Assembly (NCBI GenBank): GCA_947179485.1
Contig: OX359245.1
Coordinates: 8,723,001 to 8,787,000, forward strand
Reading direction: 5' to 3'
DNA: 64,000 nucleotides
From: Allacma fusca
Taxonomy: Eukaryota; Arthropoda; Collembola; Symphypleona; Sminthuridae
In this document: piece by piece, positions 1-11,389 of the stretch
How the letters are laid out: the number at the start of each line of letters is the position of its first letter
Numbering within the stretch: the first letter of the stretch is position 1
Translations under genes and position numbers: made by a program
Notes under the pieces: model-generated
What the model saw: only the letters and a program-made list of their open reading frames with translations
What the model was told of the DNA's origin: nothing
Database searches by the model: none

Positions 1-194
1 TACAGTTTCAGTAATTTTCCCCTATTTTGCTTTCTGTGTTTCAGCGCTTAGTTTATTATGTGTTTGATTAATTGAATGTCTCTGTCTCTTTATGTAGTTC
101 ATTCTGTGTGGTAGCATTTTAGAAAATTTAATTTTCAAGTGAATGAGAATCTATCTTAAATAATGTTTCTTGTGTCTACTAAATTCATTCTTTA

Positions 195-960
195 TGTGCT
201 ATCTGGGATGTAGGATATTCATGAAATGATTTATTATCTTTTACATGATTTTATTTTAAGTTTCTAAAGAGATTGAAGATTTGAGAGAATTATTAGATAC
301 GGAGACAATGGAATGCATAATTTTTAAAATCCAGCTATATTCATTTATTTGTTGTCCGTGTTTATTACGTAGTTTAATGCCGTTGGTCGCTGAGGGATTT
401 TATATCTAGAAATCCAAAGAGTATTTGTTTAATATTTTTAGCACAATAAAATTCATTTCCCTGTAATAGGTGTTGACTATAATTCTGCCTGCTGAGAATA
501 ACAATGTTTTCCAGTTTCACTCCAGACACTGAATTTACATATCTCACGGCTGTTCCGTATTCTCAACGTAGAGAACTATTAAATATAGTATTAATAATAC
601 ACATATTAATAAACGAGCGTCAAAGTATTGTCTCAAACAAATATTCTGCAATAATAACAAAATAAAGAATTTAGGATTCTAAAGAAAATTTAAACACCCT
701 CCACGTTTTGAACCCCGCGTTTTAAAAACTAACTTATGCATAAAATGGCATTTAAGCTCTATTTTTAAACATCAGGTAAATCTGTAAAGTACCTCTGGAA
801 TTTTGGGCATCGTATTATATTAGTTGTCCCCAAATATTGATCCAATGCATTCTAATTTCAGAGACTGCAAAGATATTAAATTGTCAGAAAAAAACAGGAA
901 TCGAAAACTATCATTAAAAAGTCCGATAGGAATCAATTCAGATTTCTGACTTTCCTTCAC
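195..960. repeat. Diverged dispersed repeat R1, copy a
   Basis: This stretch is collinear with 8350-9380 over its whole length, with clear but imperfect identity. Shared landmarks in the same order are a TTTTACAT.ATTTTATTT segment, GTAGAAATCC-type and TTAATATTTT words, then CCAGTTTC.CT...ACACTGAATTT, CTCACGGCT, GAGCGTCA.AG and AAAGAATTT.GGATTCTAA. Parts also recur near 1790-2120 and 11390-11780. No reading frame is conserved among the copies, so it is probably an old mobile-element or segmental duplication of unknown class. Confidence 0.6.
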
Positions 961-1789
961 AACTCAACCCCTCTGGAATCCTTCCCACGCTCCACAGCCC
1001 AGATTTGATGCTTTTGTAAATTCCAATTCAGAGCCGTCATTGCACAAATTAGCTATAAGCTAATTTTACTACAATCCCATAATACGTCAATTGTTTAAGA
1101 TGGAAAGTTTTCTTTGAAATATGTTTGGGAAATTTGAATAACAAATTTGAAGTTCTTCGATTTTTAATTTCCAATACGAATTCTGGAATTATACACGTTG
1201 CAGGAAAGCATTTACCCCCTTAGACCATATAAGAATCTTTTCCCTATATTTACTATATTAGTTTATATTATTCACTACATTATTATATTAAATACTAAGT
1301 GATGCTTGGAAACCAATTATTTCAAAACTAAATACAATTCTTTAACAATAAGTTTACAAAAATTGTAAAAACATTAATAAATATTAATGTTCCATTTTTT
1401 TGTAAAACATTATTAGGATGTAAAAGAAACATATTTTTTTAAAAGTTAGTTGTAGATAGCCTGAAGATAAACACAGTTGTTTTTCGAAAGCTTGCTATTT
1501 ACTCAGTCTTTTTAAATTTACTCAGTTTAGCTCATACAAGGATCATGTTCCATATTTCTCGAAATTTGTTTCATCCCCTCTAGCTCAATCCCCTGGATAC
1601 AGGTGATTAAAAAGGGGAAATCCATGCTTGGTTTTTCAAAGGGTCAAATCCTAATAATTGTCTTCTCAAACTTCAAAACTTGTTTTAAAAGAACGGTTGA
1701 CAATTGTTTGTTTGACATTTTATTGGACTTCCGATGAGTTATTCTTCGGTCACGTGGAAAAAGAAAATCCATTAAAACTAATTTCAGGA
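961..1789. other. Non-coding AT-rich stretch with a fragment related to the tandem-array unit
   Basis: No gene is visible. Positions about 1436-1500 resemble part of the 2.7 kb array unit (compare 30490-30545): both carry TTAGTTGTAGA.AGCC.GAAGAT followed by CAGTT and a CTTTC/CTTGC word. This suggests that part of the array unit comes from a repeat also present here. The 73-codon minus-strand frame at 1644-1865 has no support as a gene. Confidence 0.35.
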
Positions 1790-2120
1790 AGAAAAGAACT
1801 TTCCCCGTGTTCAAAGTTCTTGTAAATAATGAAGAAATAACCTTACTTGAAATGCTTGTGCTCATTGAAAATTGAGATAAAGACAGTGAAACGAAGTAAT
1901 TTGAAAATTATAGGCCTCTACACCGTCCATTTATTTGTTCTTTGTATTTTTTTACTTGTCAAGGTCAACTCCCAGCTGTGTATAGTCAAACTGGTGTAAA
2001 TACTAATAAATAAAATACATTTATAAAGTTTGACATGTAGAAACCTGAAACGTATTTCTTTAGTATTTTCAACGTGTTAATGTTTCTTTCATGAGCACCG
2101 TGACTGTCATTGGTGCTGGT
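1790..2120. repeat. Diverged dispersed repeat R1, copy b (partial)
   Basis: Shares with copies a, c and d the segment around GCTCATTGAAAATTGAGA followed by GACAGTGAAACGAAGTAATTT and CCGTCCATTTATTTGTTC. At 2037-2110 it shares GTAGAAACCTGAAACGTATT and TTTCTTTCATGAGCACC with 8810-8880. It lacks the downstream CCAGTTTCGCTGC block found in the other copies. Confidence 0.5.
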
Positions 2121-2689
2121 TAAATTCTAAATTGTATCCTAAAATTGCAAAAGTTTGTTTTAATATAACTGATGACAATGGTTTTTAATTTGATTGGAAT
2201 TCCGATGAACCATTCAGCAGCTCCGTAAAGGCAGAAAATATATTAAAATGGAGAAAAGGACTTTCTCCAGGCTCAAGGTCACCTAACTGTAGCATTCCGT
2301 CATTTTAAAATGCGTAGCTTCAATTTGACTGCACAGTCGAATCTCTTCACAGAGTGACCATAATATTTTTCATCTAATGGGGAAAATGGAGCACGTCATA
2401 AACTATTTGATTCTTCCAGTTTCTAGCAAATTTATTTTCAGATTTTTCGAAAATTGCATTTATCATTGACCTGGATCAAGATAGATATAAGGTCAAAAAC
2501 GCCAGATACCTGAACCAAATGGTGCGTTTTAGATTGTTAATCTCTGCATTTTATTTATTCTCACAGAAATGTTCTTTTCGAAAAAAAAATTCATTGGGAT
2601 TTATTTGGTCTTCCCACGGAAGTATTTCTGGCTGTTGAAAATTGTGGACATGAATCTGATATGACCCAGGAGCAACGCTGGGAGATTAT

Positions 2690-2960
2690 AAGCCTCTGAT
2701 GAACGAAACTGAGGAGGACTCAATGAAGGAAGAAAAATTTTTATCCTTACATTTTTCATGGAAGATTGATTCATTCGAAAAATATTTTTCGACATAAATT
2801 TTAAACAGTTCTTTTCAACATGATTTTCTCTTTTGACTTCGCAAATTCAATGTAACTGGTGCCAGTGAGTGAATTCCTTATAAAATTAAAGCTTTTCAAA
2901 ATACATGAAAACTTCAATCAGGAAGTTCTATCAAAACAAATTATGAAGCACTATTTTAAT
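2690..2960. repeat. Diverged repeat shared with 11845-12060
   Basis: The exact word ACTGAGGAGGACTCAATGAA occurs here (2707-2728) and near 11860-11880. It is followed in both places by a CAGTGAGTGAAT / CTGTGAGTGAAT word and similar flanks. The two copies are in the same orientation and extend the R1 duplication pattern. No coding role is visible. Confidence 0.5.
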
Positions 2961-4149
2961 AAATACTTCAAACAACCAAGATATAGTAATAACATAAACA
3001 TCCAGAAGTTAAATTCCTGCTAAATTTTCCTTCAGCATATCAAATGCATTGCTGATTTCTAATTACGAAAAACCTTTTTGAGTATATTTAGTTACAGTCT
3101 TGGGTAGATAAATGACATCCCTTGATTTAAGGACGTGAGTACATTTTAAAATGTACAGATATTAAATATATGGCGTATTATATAAAAGATTTAACATTTT
3201 AAAAATATTTCATCTCACCCTGCCTCAGTTAATTCTCAATGAAAAACATCGTGTCGCTAGAATTAATTATTTATTTAAATTTGTAGTCAACGGATTTCAC
3301 CATGTCGTTCCTTTTTTTATTTTCTATTTTTGTTACTGTATTAAATACAGGGGTATTAAGAAAAATATGCAAATGCATTTTGACCCACAATAATTACGGA
3401 AAATTGGTTCTTAATTTGTGAAATATTAGAATTTTTTTCCCGAATTATAGTAACAACAAAGTTTTTCAACGATAGAAAATGCCTGGTTCGAGGTGACTAT
3501 ACTTTTTAGTACACTTTCTCCAAAACCCGCTTCAGATCTCCGTACGGATTCAATTGTGTTACAAGCGCATCGTGTGCTTAGTTTGTAGACAATTTTAAAT
3601 TAGGTACCTACAGATATTTATGTAGGTGGTAATCGTTTGAATTATTGTAATTCAATGAGTACTTTTCGATGACTACAACATTTTATTTCAGCTGTTTCAA
3701 ACTCATTTACCTAAAATATTGGTTGCGGTACGTTGTGTCTGTTTTACCATATCTCAGTAAATGCGTTAACTGGCGTTCAAGTTTATTGGTTTAATTATTA
3801 TTGCTTTCTTCTACAATGCAACTTTCTAAATTCCCACTTATTAGGGACAGTAAAAGAACGTGTTTTGATTATTACTGTTGCACGAGTATTAGCTTAGTAA
3901 ACACATGGCATACTCCCACCATCCATTTATTCCTGCTGTGTCACCTCGAAAATTAATTTGTGCTCACTGGCAAAAGAAATTTATCAAAGATTTAATACAT
4001 AATTACTAGGCTGGACCGGATTTTGAAAACATTCAGCACAAAACAATGGAACAGAAAATTCTAGAAACTCAGAGTCAAGCAACTTTGTTAATCTCCAAAC
4101 GCAGACATATAATAAAGTTTAGTTTTTGAACCTTTCAACGAAATTCATA
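2961..4149. other. Non-coding stretch, nothing recognised
   Basis: AT-rich sequence with stops in all frames at short intervals. I see no RNA gene, inverted repeat or conserved coding region. Confidence 0.4.
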
Positions 4150-4422
4150 CACTAAGTTACAGTAAGTCAAGTTATTTTAGACAACTTGACTTGAACTTGA
4201 CTTGACTTGACTTGAACTTGAAAAAAATTTCTAAAAGCGCTATCCGCACTTGCACTTGATTAATCAAGTTTCTCAAGCAACTTGAGTATTCGTAAGTACA
4301 TGATTTTCAAGTTCATTTTATATAACTTGAACTTGATCATAACTTGACGTTCAAGTTGGACTCATAACTTGACTTGAACGTGAACTTGTACTTGAACTTG
4401 ATTATTCAAATATTTTTTAGTG
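4150..4422. mobile_element. CTTGAA/CTTGAC hexamer-rich sequence, possible small hAT-type MITE
   Basis: About 270 bp dominated by CTTGAA and CTTGAC words and their complements on both sides of a short centre. This is the same design as the five hAT-type MITEs elsewhere in this window. The candidate ends read CACTAAGTTAC and, on the complement of the right end, CACTAAAAAAT. The flanking octamers AATTCATA and AATGAATA match at only six of eight bases, so the target duplication is unproven and the element may be a decayed copy. Confidence 0.4.
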
Positions 4423-6569
4423 AATGAATAAACAATACTCAAAATTTCGCCCAAAATTATAATGCCTGATAATGATTATTTTGTAATTACTGTAAAGTAA
4501 ACGGCATGAGAATGATATTCCTTACTTTAAAATTGCCAGAAAGTTTAAAGTACTTGATCAAATAACTGTAAACATTGTAATCTAATAATTACTAATTTCC
4601 ACTATTTAGAGGTTAGCAATCATATTATTAGCCTGTTCACATTAATGTTGTACTCATCTGGTGAGTCTAACCAGGAGTTAAATTTGTAAATATTTGTCGG
4701 CGTTAATTATGCTTTACCAATATTGATTTCTAAAATTGTTGGTTGTTCGTCTGCGCCGTTATGTTTAATGCTTATCAGCAAAAATTATTCCTACATGGAA
4801 TAATAAATTGTTCTTCTTTTTTATAATAGAAAAAGAATCCCAAGTATCCAAAACTACCTTAAGCTAAAACAATAAGTCGGAACTTTTAGGATTTAAAATG
4901 AATTTTTGAAATATATTTTCCACTTATAATTATATAGTAAACAACGTTCTTCTAATGGAAACGTGAAATTTGAATTGAATAATTGGTTTTAAATAGTTTT
5001 TGAATTTATAGAGTTATCATAATTATTTTTCCTCCTGCCGAACTACGCCTGTAGATTTTCCAATACACACCAAAAATGTGCCCAAAAATTGGATTTAAGT
5101 CGCCCCTGTCATATGCGCAAATGTCATAGAAACTTCATATCAAATATTCTATACGCTGGATAACATGATACAGTAGATATATATTAATACTACTAAACGA
5201 ATTTTTCAATTGTGTGAGCATGTAAAAGAGCATATTTGAAATTTGTTCTGATTTTTCAGGTCTAGAAGTGATTACACTTTTCTGTGCAAAGTACTACATA
5301 ATCTAATGAAACAAATTCGAAGTGCCGTGAAAGTTATCCATAAATTATTAACAACGTTTTAACAAAAAAAACATAGATTTGTAATCGGTTAACCGGTAAC
5401 AGAGAAAGCAAAGCGAGATATGAAGGAAATGAGTTGGTCGGATTAGTTGCATAACATGATAAATGAGGTGGTCTTAGTATTTTTTCATTTTGTGTCAGCA
5501 CGCAAATATTTGATATATTACGCTGAAGGGATTTCGAACTCTCATTTTTCTCACAGTCATTAAAATCTAGGATTACCATAGGATAGGCAAACTTCTTTCC
5601 ATTTTCTGTCCTGTAATTTGCAGATACTGTAAAATGTTTAATAGAAATATAAAAATCATTGGAAAGTGGTCTTCTATTTTGTCGCAGAAAAAATTTAACA
5701 CATTAACAAATTTTATTTTTTAATTTCTACCTAGTGAAACCTGGTTGTATCTTTCTTTACTTCCTGACCATGCCTTTCATATGATTTATTGGTTTAGAAA
5801 CTAGTGCATTGGACAGACGGCTGAGGTCAAAAAATGAATGGTGTGAAATATCTAAAAAATAATTTAGAAAATATTTCATTTCACAGTTTCTATTTCAATT
5901 TTGATGTAACACAAGCGTTTTTTGTAATAGTGTAGAAATGTTATTGAATTATAGTTATTGAATCATAGTTATTGAGTTTCGAATATTCAGCAACTACAGG
6001 GATAAAGATGTTGGCGATAACGTATGTTTTAAGGGAGACAAATTCAAAATTCAGAAAAAAAATTATCGGTGTTTTTTAATTTTCAAACGCATAATCAATA
6101 TGTTTTTGGATAACATCAGTGTCATATCTATAAGGAAATCATGAAATTACAATTTTCAAAACAATCTCTGCATTGATGCAATTTCACATGAATAAATTAA
6201 CATTTCAAATGAATAAGCAATTAACAATTGAATTTAACAAGATTCCACTTCGACAATTGACATTTCTATCGATTTAATTTCGATTAAAACAAAACATCAG
6301 TTTTCGGTCTGGGGTTTTACAATTTGAATGGATAAGTTACATTATCTTTAGAACTTATCTTAAAGCTTGGAACTTTAGCTTAGAACTTTATCTTGAGAAC
6401 TTTTTTAAACTTATTTAAAAACGATCAAATCTTAAAACGTTATTCTTGACTTTTGAGGCTTTTCCTTCACAAAATCGTGAAGTCCTTGTATTTTATTTAT
6501 TTGTAAATATTTTAATTTAATTGATGTTACTGAATGGACAACTACTTTTGAGATTTAGGGATTCAAAAG
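4423..6569. other. Non-coding AT-rich stretch; part resembles the window's right end
   Basis: No gene is visible. Around 6270-6340 the sequence resembles 63770-63830: both have a GATTAAAACAAAA word, then CTG.GGTTT and AATGAA/AATGGA words in the same order. The 81-codon minus-strand frame at 5334-5579 has no signal of coding. Confidence 0.35.
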
Positions 6570-6950
6570 AAATTGAAATTCTTTTGATAATTTTTGGGTA
6601 TAAAAATAATAAGGAATGCTTGATTGCGCAATTTGTTAAATAGCAGATAAAAGATAAACTTACTTCAAACCACACTACATGGATCATAATTCACTGAAAT
6701 TCATTCGAGTCTTGCATGATCATTCTAAGTACGACAAAATAGCCAGTTCAAACACCAAGCTAGTCAAACAACAATTTTCACAACTGAAAACAGATATTTA
6801 ATAAATTGACGTGGAAATTTAGGACCTTTACGAATTATGTTAAAGAGGATTACAAGTATTATAGCCTTAGCATAGGAAATCTTAAGTAACATTTTAAGAC
6901 ATGATTTGATCCATTCAAAATCAAAATAGGAAGGATCTTCCAAAATATAG
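6570..6950. repeat. Diverged relative of the 2.7 kb array unit
   Basis: Similar to the stretch of the array unit at about 29190-29500. Shared words in order are a TGCTTGATTGCGCAAT-like segment, ATCATAATTCA followed by ATTCATTCGAGT/AATCATTTGAGT, CAATTTT.ACAACTGA, then GACGTGGAAATTTAGGA compared with GGCGTGGAAGCTCAGGTA. Divergence is high and indels are frequent. This indicates that at least part of the array unit is a dispersed repeat that was later amplified. Confidence 0.45.
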
Positions 6951-7207
6951 TAAGGGGACGTGCATAAATAACGTTTCATATTCCCGGGGGGAGGGGGTTT
7001 TAGGGTTGATGATTTTTGCATACTGCAGGGGGGTGGAGGTAATTTCACTGATGACGTTGCACTGAATTTAGGACACATGAAGCAATAAATAGCTTTAAAT
7101 GTAACAGGTTTTAATTAAATGATTGTAGATACAGAGAATCAAATACAAAAATCCACACGGGGACCAATAACAAAAATCATCGCTACGCGATAATTTGAGG
7201 CTTCGCG

Positions 7208-7599
7208 TAGGGTGGCGTCAGCCACCGCCGTCAAAGTAGGATAAATTGTCGATTTTTTTCGAAATTTCAAGAATTTTTTTAGAAAAAATCTGATTTCAAC
7301 GAAATATACAGTAGTATTTACTACTTACATAAGCTATATTCACAAAAAGTTTCATTGAAATGGATTTAGTAGTTTTAGAGATAACAGTCATTTGACATAA
7401 AGTCCAAAATTTCATGAATTGTTTTCGGAAAAACTATTTGGCCGATTTCAACCAAATACGAACTCAGCCTTACTTTTGATACAAGTAGTGTCCATAAAAA
7501 CGTTCATTGAAATCGGTTCAGTAGTTTTAGCGTAATCGTGCGGAGGGACACACGGACATACGGACAAGGCTATTTTACTAGGGGGCTGATGCCACCCTA
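7208..7599. mobile_element. Short nested inverted-repeat element
   Basis: The left end TAGGGTGGCGTCAGCC and the complement of the right end TTAGGGTGGCATCAGCC bound about 390 bp. Inside are two related blocks containing TTTCATTGAAATGGATTTAG and CGTTCATTGAAATCGGTTCA, each followed by AGTAGTTTTAG. The second runs into a CGGAGGGACACACGGACATA tail. Such tails are common in arthropod repeats. No target duplication is evident. The 67-codon minus-strand frame over its right end is a by-product. Confidence 0.5.
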
Positions 7600-7720
7600 A
7601 AAATATAACAATAAGTTCGTTATAACAATTATTTACTACACGTGAGCACATTCATGAACATGTTTCTACAAAAACGTTCTACAACTCTCCTTTCTTGTCA
7701 ACTTCTTTTTCAACTTGAGA

Positions 7721-8011
7721 TTATTTCATCTTCCGCTGGTAACGCTTTTCAGCTTCATCATCACTCATTGAATGATTTTCCAAATGCATCAATCGGCACA
7801 TTTTTTTAATTCCCGGAGCCGGTACGTTTGGGCAATCCTGTTTTTCGTGGAAAGGACTGGCACAGCTCCAGCAAACTGAGTCGAAAAGCAGAAAGCTAAA
7901 TACAACCTGCAGTTCAGCCCAGGTTAGTTTAGACCGGAATTTCTTCTCATATTTCGAAATTATCTGACCAGCATTTAATCCATTAACTTCTCCACTGCAT
8001 TTGTCTGTTGT
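7721..8011 (-). pseudogene. Transposon protein C-terminal fragment with CCHC zinc knuckle
   Basis: An open stretch of 96 codons on the minus strand ends in TAA at 7721-7723 and starts right after an in-frame TGA, with no start codon at its beginning. It contains a C-x2-C-x4-H-x4-C motif (C47, C50, H55, C60 of the open stretch), the classic spacing of a CCHC zinc knuckle. Before it is a hydrophobic stretch rich in V, F and L, and after it a charged tail (SDDEAEKR) to the stop. Zinc knuckles bind nucleic acid in gag and in some transposases. Because it lies inside a TIR element and lacks its N-terminus, I read it as the remnant of an element-encoded protein. The family is not recognised. Confidence 0.5.
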
Positions 8012-8138
8012 TCAAAGCTATCAAATTCGATTTTCTACGGTTTCTGTCCCGGAGGATTTGCCGGACACACCGATTCAAGTTATAGACGACATTGCTGATT
8101 GGATTCAGAGTGAGATTACAGATAAAGATGATGATTAG
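7968..8138 (+). pseudogene. Transposon protein C-terminal fragment, acidic tail
   Basis: An open stretch of 56 codons follows an in-frame TGA at 7965-7967 and ends in TAG at 8136-8138. The C-terminus is acidic (DDIADW, then TDKDDD before the stop), and AATAAA-like words follow within 20 bp. It overlaps the start of the minus-strand fragment by 44 bp and runs the other way. The simplest reading is that an internal deletion joined the 3' halves of two divergent genes. I do not recognise the protein. Confidence 0.4.
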
Positions 8139-8349
8139 TATGCATTTTTGCAATAAAAAATGAATAAAAGGTGCGTGAATTTAAAAAAACTTAGTTTTTA
8201 CGGGTACTTAATCATGATGACGTATATAGGGGAGGGGGGTTCTGACATAGTGACGGTGTGATGACAACAAGGGGGGTAGGGTCCAAAACTTGCGTAAAAA
8301 TGAAACGTTATTTATGGATTGCCCCCTAACTATTGTATTGTATTACATA

Positions 8350-9380
8350 TGCCAATTGGTTTCACATGAAGCGGTTCAATCGTCTTTTACATAATTTTAT
8401 TTCAAGTTTTTAAAGTTACTATTTTTTTATTTTCAAATATAGAATAAAAAAAGGTACCAACGGCAATCTGTAATAATTGTGGTTATTTTCAATTAAGAAC
8501 GTTATAGCATATGCAATTATTAGAAGCATGTTGGGACACTCATAGTGTATGAAATGTGTGTGCTCATTAAAAATTTGAATTTATTTATTTAGATTGAATT
8601 CCTATAATTATTCATCGAAATCAATCAATGTTTTACAATAATTGACAACAAATTGAGACAGAGACAATGAAATGAAGTATTTTCAAAATCCATACGCTTC
8701 CACGCCGTCTATTTTTTTGCGCTCTCTATATCAAAGTGATATCGAGTTTGGTCTGGTTTCGTTAATAGTGGTAATATCAAAAAGTTTAATAATTCAAAAA
8801 AACAATCTAGAATTTGATAAGTAGAAATCCGAAATGTACTTGCTTAATATTTTGTCAAAATTTCTTTCATGAACACCAGGCCTGTAAAATACGTTGCCTA
8901 TAACTCTTCCTAGTTACAATTAGAATATTCCCAGTTTCGCTGCGAACACTGAATTTCTCTCACGGCTATTCAGCATGCTCACTTACCATGTCTATCATCT
9001 CAACGTAAACACATAAAACACAAACCATGAAGATCTTTAAACGTTTCCGTAAACGAGCGTCAGAGCATTGTTTCAAACAAAAATTCTGTCACAATAAAAA
9101 AATGAAGAATTTGGGATTCTAATGAAAATGTGAACGCTTCAATCATCCTATTTCAAACTAACTTAGATATAAAGTGTCTTTGAAGCTCTGCTTTTAAATA
9201 TAAGCCTTTGACATTTAAAATAACTTCCTAAGTTTGGACACCGTGTTATATTAACGGCCCCAAATATTAACACCTTGTTTTCCAATTTCGGAAACTCCAA
9301 AGAAAATAAATTGTCGGAAAAGTATGAAAATAAATACTACCATTTAGAACTCCGTCAGGAAATCCATCATGATTGATCAA
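8350..9380. repeat. Diverged dispersed repeat R1, copy c
   Basis: The most complete copy of R1, collinear with 195-960. Landmarks are GAGACAATGAAATGAAGTA (about 8660), GTAGAAATCC (8821), CCCAGTTTCGCTGC (about 8930), GAGCGTCAGAGCATTGTTTC (9056) and GAAGAATTTGGGATTCTAAT (9104). It continues through CCCCAAATATTAA and AAATTGTCGGAAAA, which match 828-890. No intact reading frame is present, so its class is unknown. Confidence 0.6.
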
Positions 9381-9878
9381 ATAAGCAAATTAATATTATG
9401 CTGGATATTATTATATTATTAAAAAATATATTATTATCATCATATCATATTATACTGGAAATATTATATCTCAAGTTTCCGAACATGTATAATTTGAAAG
9501 TACTCGGTGATCACAATAATTTGCCCCCTGAACTCTGGGCCACTTTAAGGAGCGTTGACTCATAAACATTTGGATCCCACCATTGTGTAAAAATTTATAT
9601 TCCGGATTTTGAGCAAAATCGAATTTTCTCTTGAATATAAAATCCTTTAATTTTTTGTATTCCCATACAACATTATTTCAAAAAATATTTTGACACATTA
9701 TTTATAGAAACTTTCAGAGGCTTTTTCCGAGGAGATATTTGACAAGTCCCTGGGTTCAGAATAGATGACATTACAGGAAAAGACTTAAAACTAGGTTAAA
9801 TAAATTGAGATTGAAGAGCCAAAGGGGAAACAATGCAGAAAAGAAGTATGTCCGTTCACGACTGCAGTCTATAGTGGG
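9381..9878. other. Non-coding stretch including the hAT target duplication
   Basis: AT-rich, with a TATTATATTA-type low-complexity patch at about 9396-9470. It ends in ATAGTGGG (9871-9878), the left copy of the 8-bp duplication flanking the next element. No gene is visible. Confidence 0.4.
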
Positions 9879-10810
9879 CAGAGGTGTGGAATATTTTGAA
9901 ATATTGTATTTGAAATAGTATTTGAAATACATTTAGTATTTCGTATTTGGTATTTTTCTAGCCGTAAATTGTTTAAGGTATCTTGTATTTCGTATTTTTT
10001 CAGTACCAACAGTCTACTGTATTTTGTATTTCGTATGTTGAACATTACGAACGTGATAGTATTTTGTATTTATTTATCTTGTAAAATTTACCCGGCCAGT
10101 ATTTCAAATATAAAATATAGTTTTAAAATACATGACTCTGGCAATTGTTAAGGTCGTCTCTAAAACATGCTAAATAAATATTTTAAATGTAGAAACACAA
10201 ATTTAAAACATTTTTAAACCAGTTTTTGAAACTTGTTTGGCGGGTTTCGAGAACTTACTGTATAAATACATAAAATTCATTTTATCTAAGAAATACAAAT
10301 CTAGCTAAATTAGTGACGCGAATGTAATTACATTACCCAGGAGTTATAAGATTATTTGTTTAAAGGAAAAATATTCTGTACCTAGGACCATGTTAATTTA
10401 CTTTGATACACACAAATGCACAACACGAAAATTTAATAACGTGCAGTTACCTTACGTAAGTTGATACATTTTTAAATCTCGTATTATTTGGCCGAATTAT
10501 ACAAAACACTTTGATAGAATAAACTTTAGATACATCTCAGATATGTACTTTGAGATAAATTTGAGAGTATTTTAAATATATATTTCGTTTTTTGAATTTG
10601 GTATTATTATTTCATATTTTCTCTTTTTGTTGGAAGCAAAGTATTTTATTTTGTATCTTTCCCAAACCACTCCGGAAATTTGTATTTTATTTTGTATCTT
10701 AACTAAGTTACAGCTGGTATTTATAGTTTATATTTGTATTTTAACTTTTCTGAAAATGTATTTGTATTTTGTATTTCAATAATAAATTTCATGTATTTTC
10801 CACACCTCTG
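9879..10810. mobile_element. hAT-type MITE with GTATTT arms
   Basis: A 932 bp element flanked by an exact 8-bp duplication, ATAGTGGG at 9871-9878 and 10811-10818. The ends CAGAGGTGTGGAA are perfect 13-bp inverted repeats. Both arms are dense in GTATTT/AAATAC words while the middle (about 10150-10560) is ordinary sequence. The 8-bp duplication and CAG.G termini are the hallmarks of the hAT superfamily. No transposase frame is present, so it is non-autonomous. Frames at 9969-10151 are translations of the repeat words and are not genes. Confidence 0.9.
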
Positions 10811-10985
10811 ATAGTGGGAGAACAATCTAATTTCAAACTAAATTAAAATTTGCTAAATATTTTAAAAGGAACCATGGAGGATTTTCTAAGTGGCAGATAC
10901 ATAACTACGAATTGCGAATTTATTCAGGATTTTTTCTCGATTTGGATTTGTCCGTATCATCCAAATGTTACACGTTACAGATTAG

Positions 10986-11036
10986 CGTATGTAAATATAC
11001 AAATATATGTATATATGTACATATATAAATATACAT
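10986..11036. repeat. AT-rich simple repeat
   Basis: Alternating ATAT/GTAT/ACAT microsatellite. Small frames over it (10850-11192) are not credible genes. Confidence 0.8.
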
Positions 11037-11389
11037 GATTATAATTATATAAATGATTTTTTTATTTTGAATTTTCATACTATCCAGCTTTTGACTAATT
11101 ATATATGCAGTGATTTACGATTGGTCGTGTTCACAGGATACAATATTCCCTCTGAATTTTCAAATGAATTACATCTAATTATTTATTTTTAAATTGTGTC
11201 ACTATCTCAATTTTCGAATTTTTCTATATTGTTTTGCTAGAGCAATAATAACAAGATCCAATAAATATTTGTACATGCAATTTTATATAGACCGTACAAA
11301 TCAAAAAATGTCTTCGCGAAATACATTTTTAAAATAAAGATTTTCTTGTGTTTCTTAGCAAATTAATTTTAGCACCACAACTGTAATAA

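Larger units (their letters stand above)
6951..8329. mobile_element. TIR DNA transposon, internally deleted, with two coding remnants
   Basis: The left end TAAGGGGACGTGCATAAATA and the complement of the right end TTAGGGGGCAATCCATAAAT form inverted repeats that continue as ACGTTTCAT on both sides, followed by G-rich runs. About 1.38 kb long. Inside are a minus-strand fragment ending at 7721 and a plus-strand fragment ending at 8138, running away from each other, and a nested inverted-repeat insertion at 7208-7599. A clear target duplication is not visible and I cannot assign a superfamily. The AATAAA-like words after 8148 may be the polyA signal of the plus-strand gene. Confidence 0.6.

Noticed and set aside
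6764..7078. 104-codon minus-strand frame with proline runs
   Set aside because: The prolines come from the G-rich runs at the left end of a TIR element, and the frame continues into unrelated repeat sequence.
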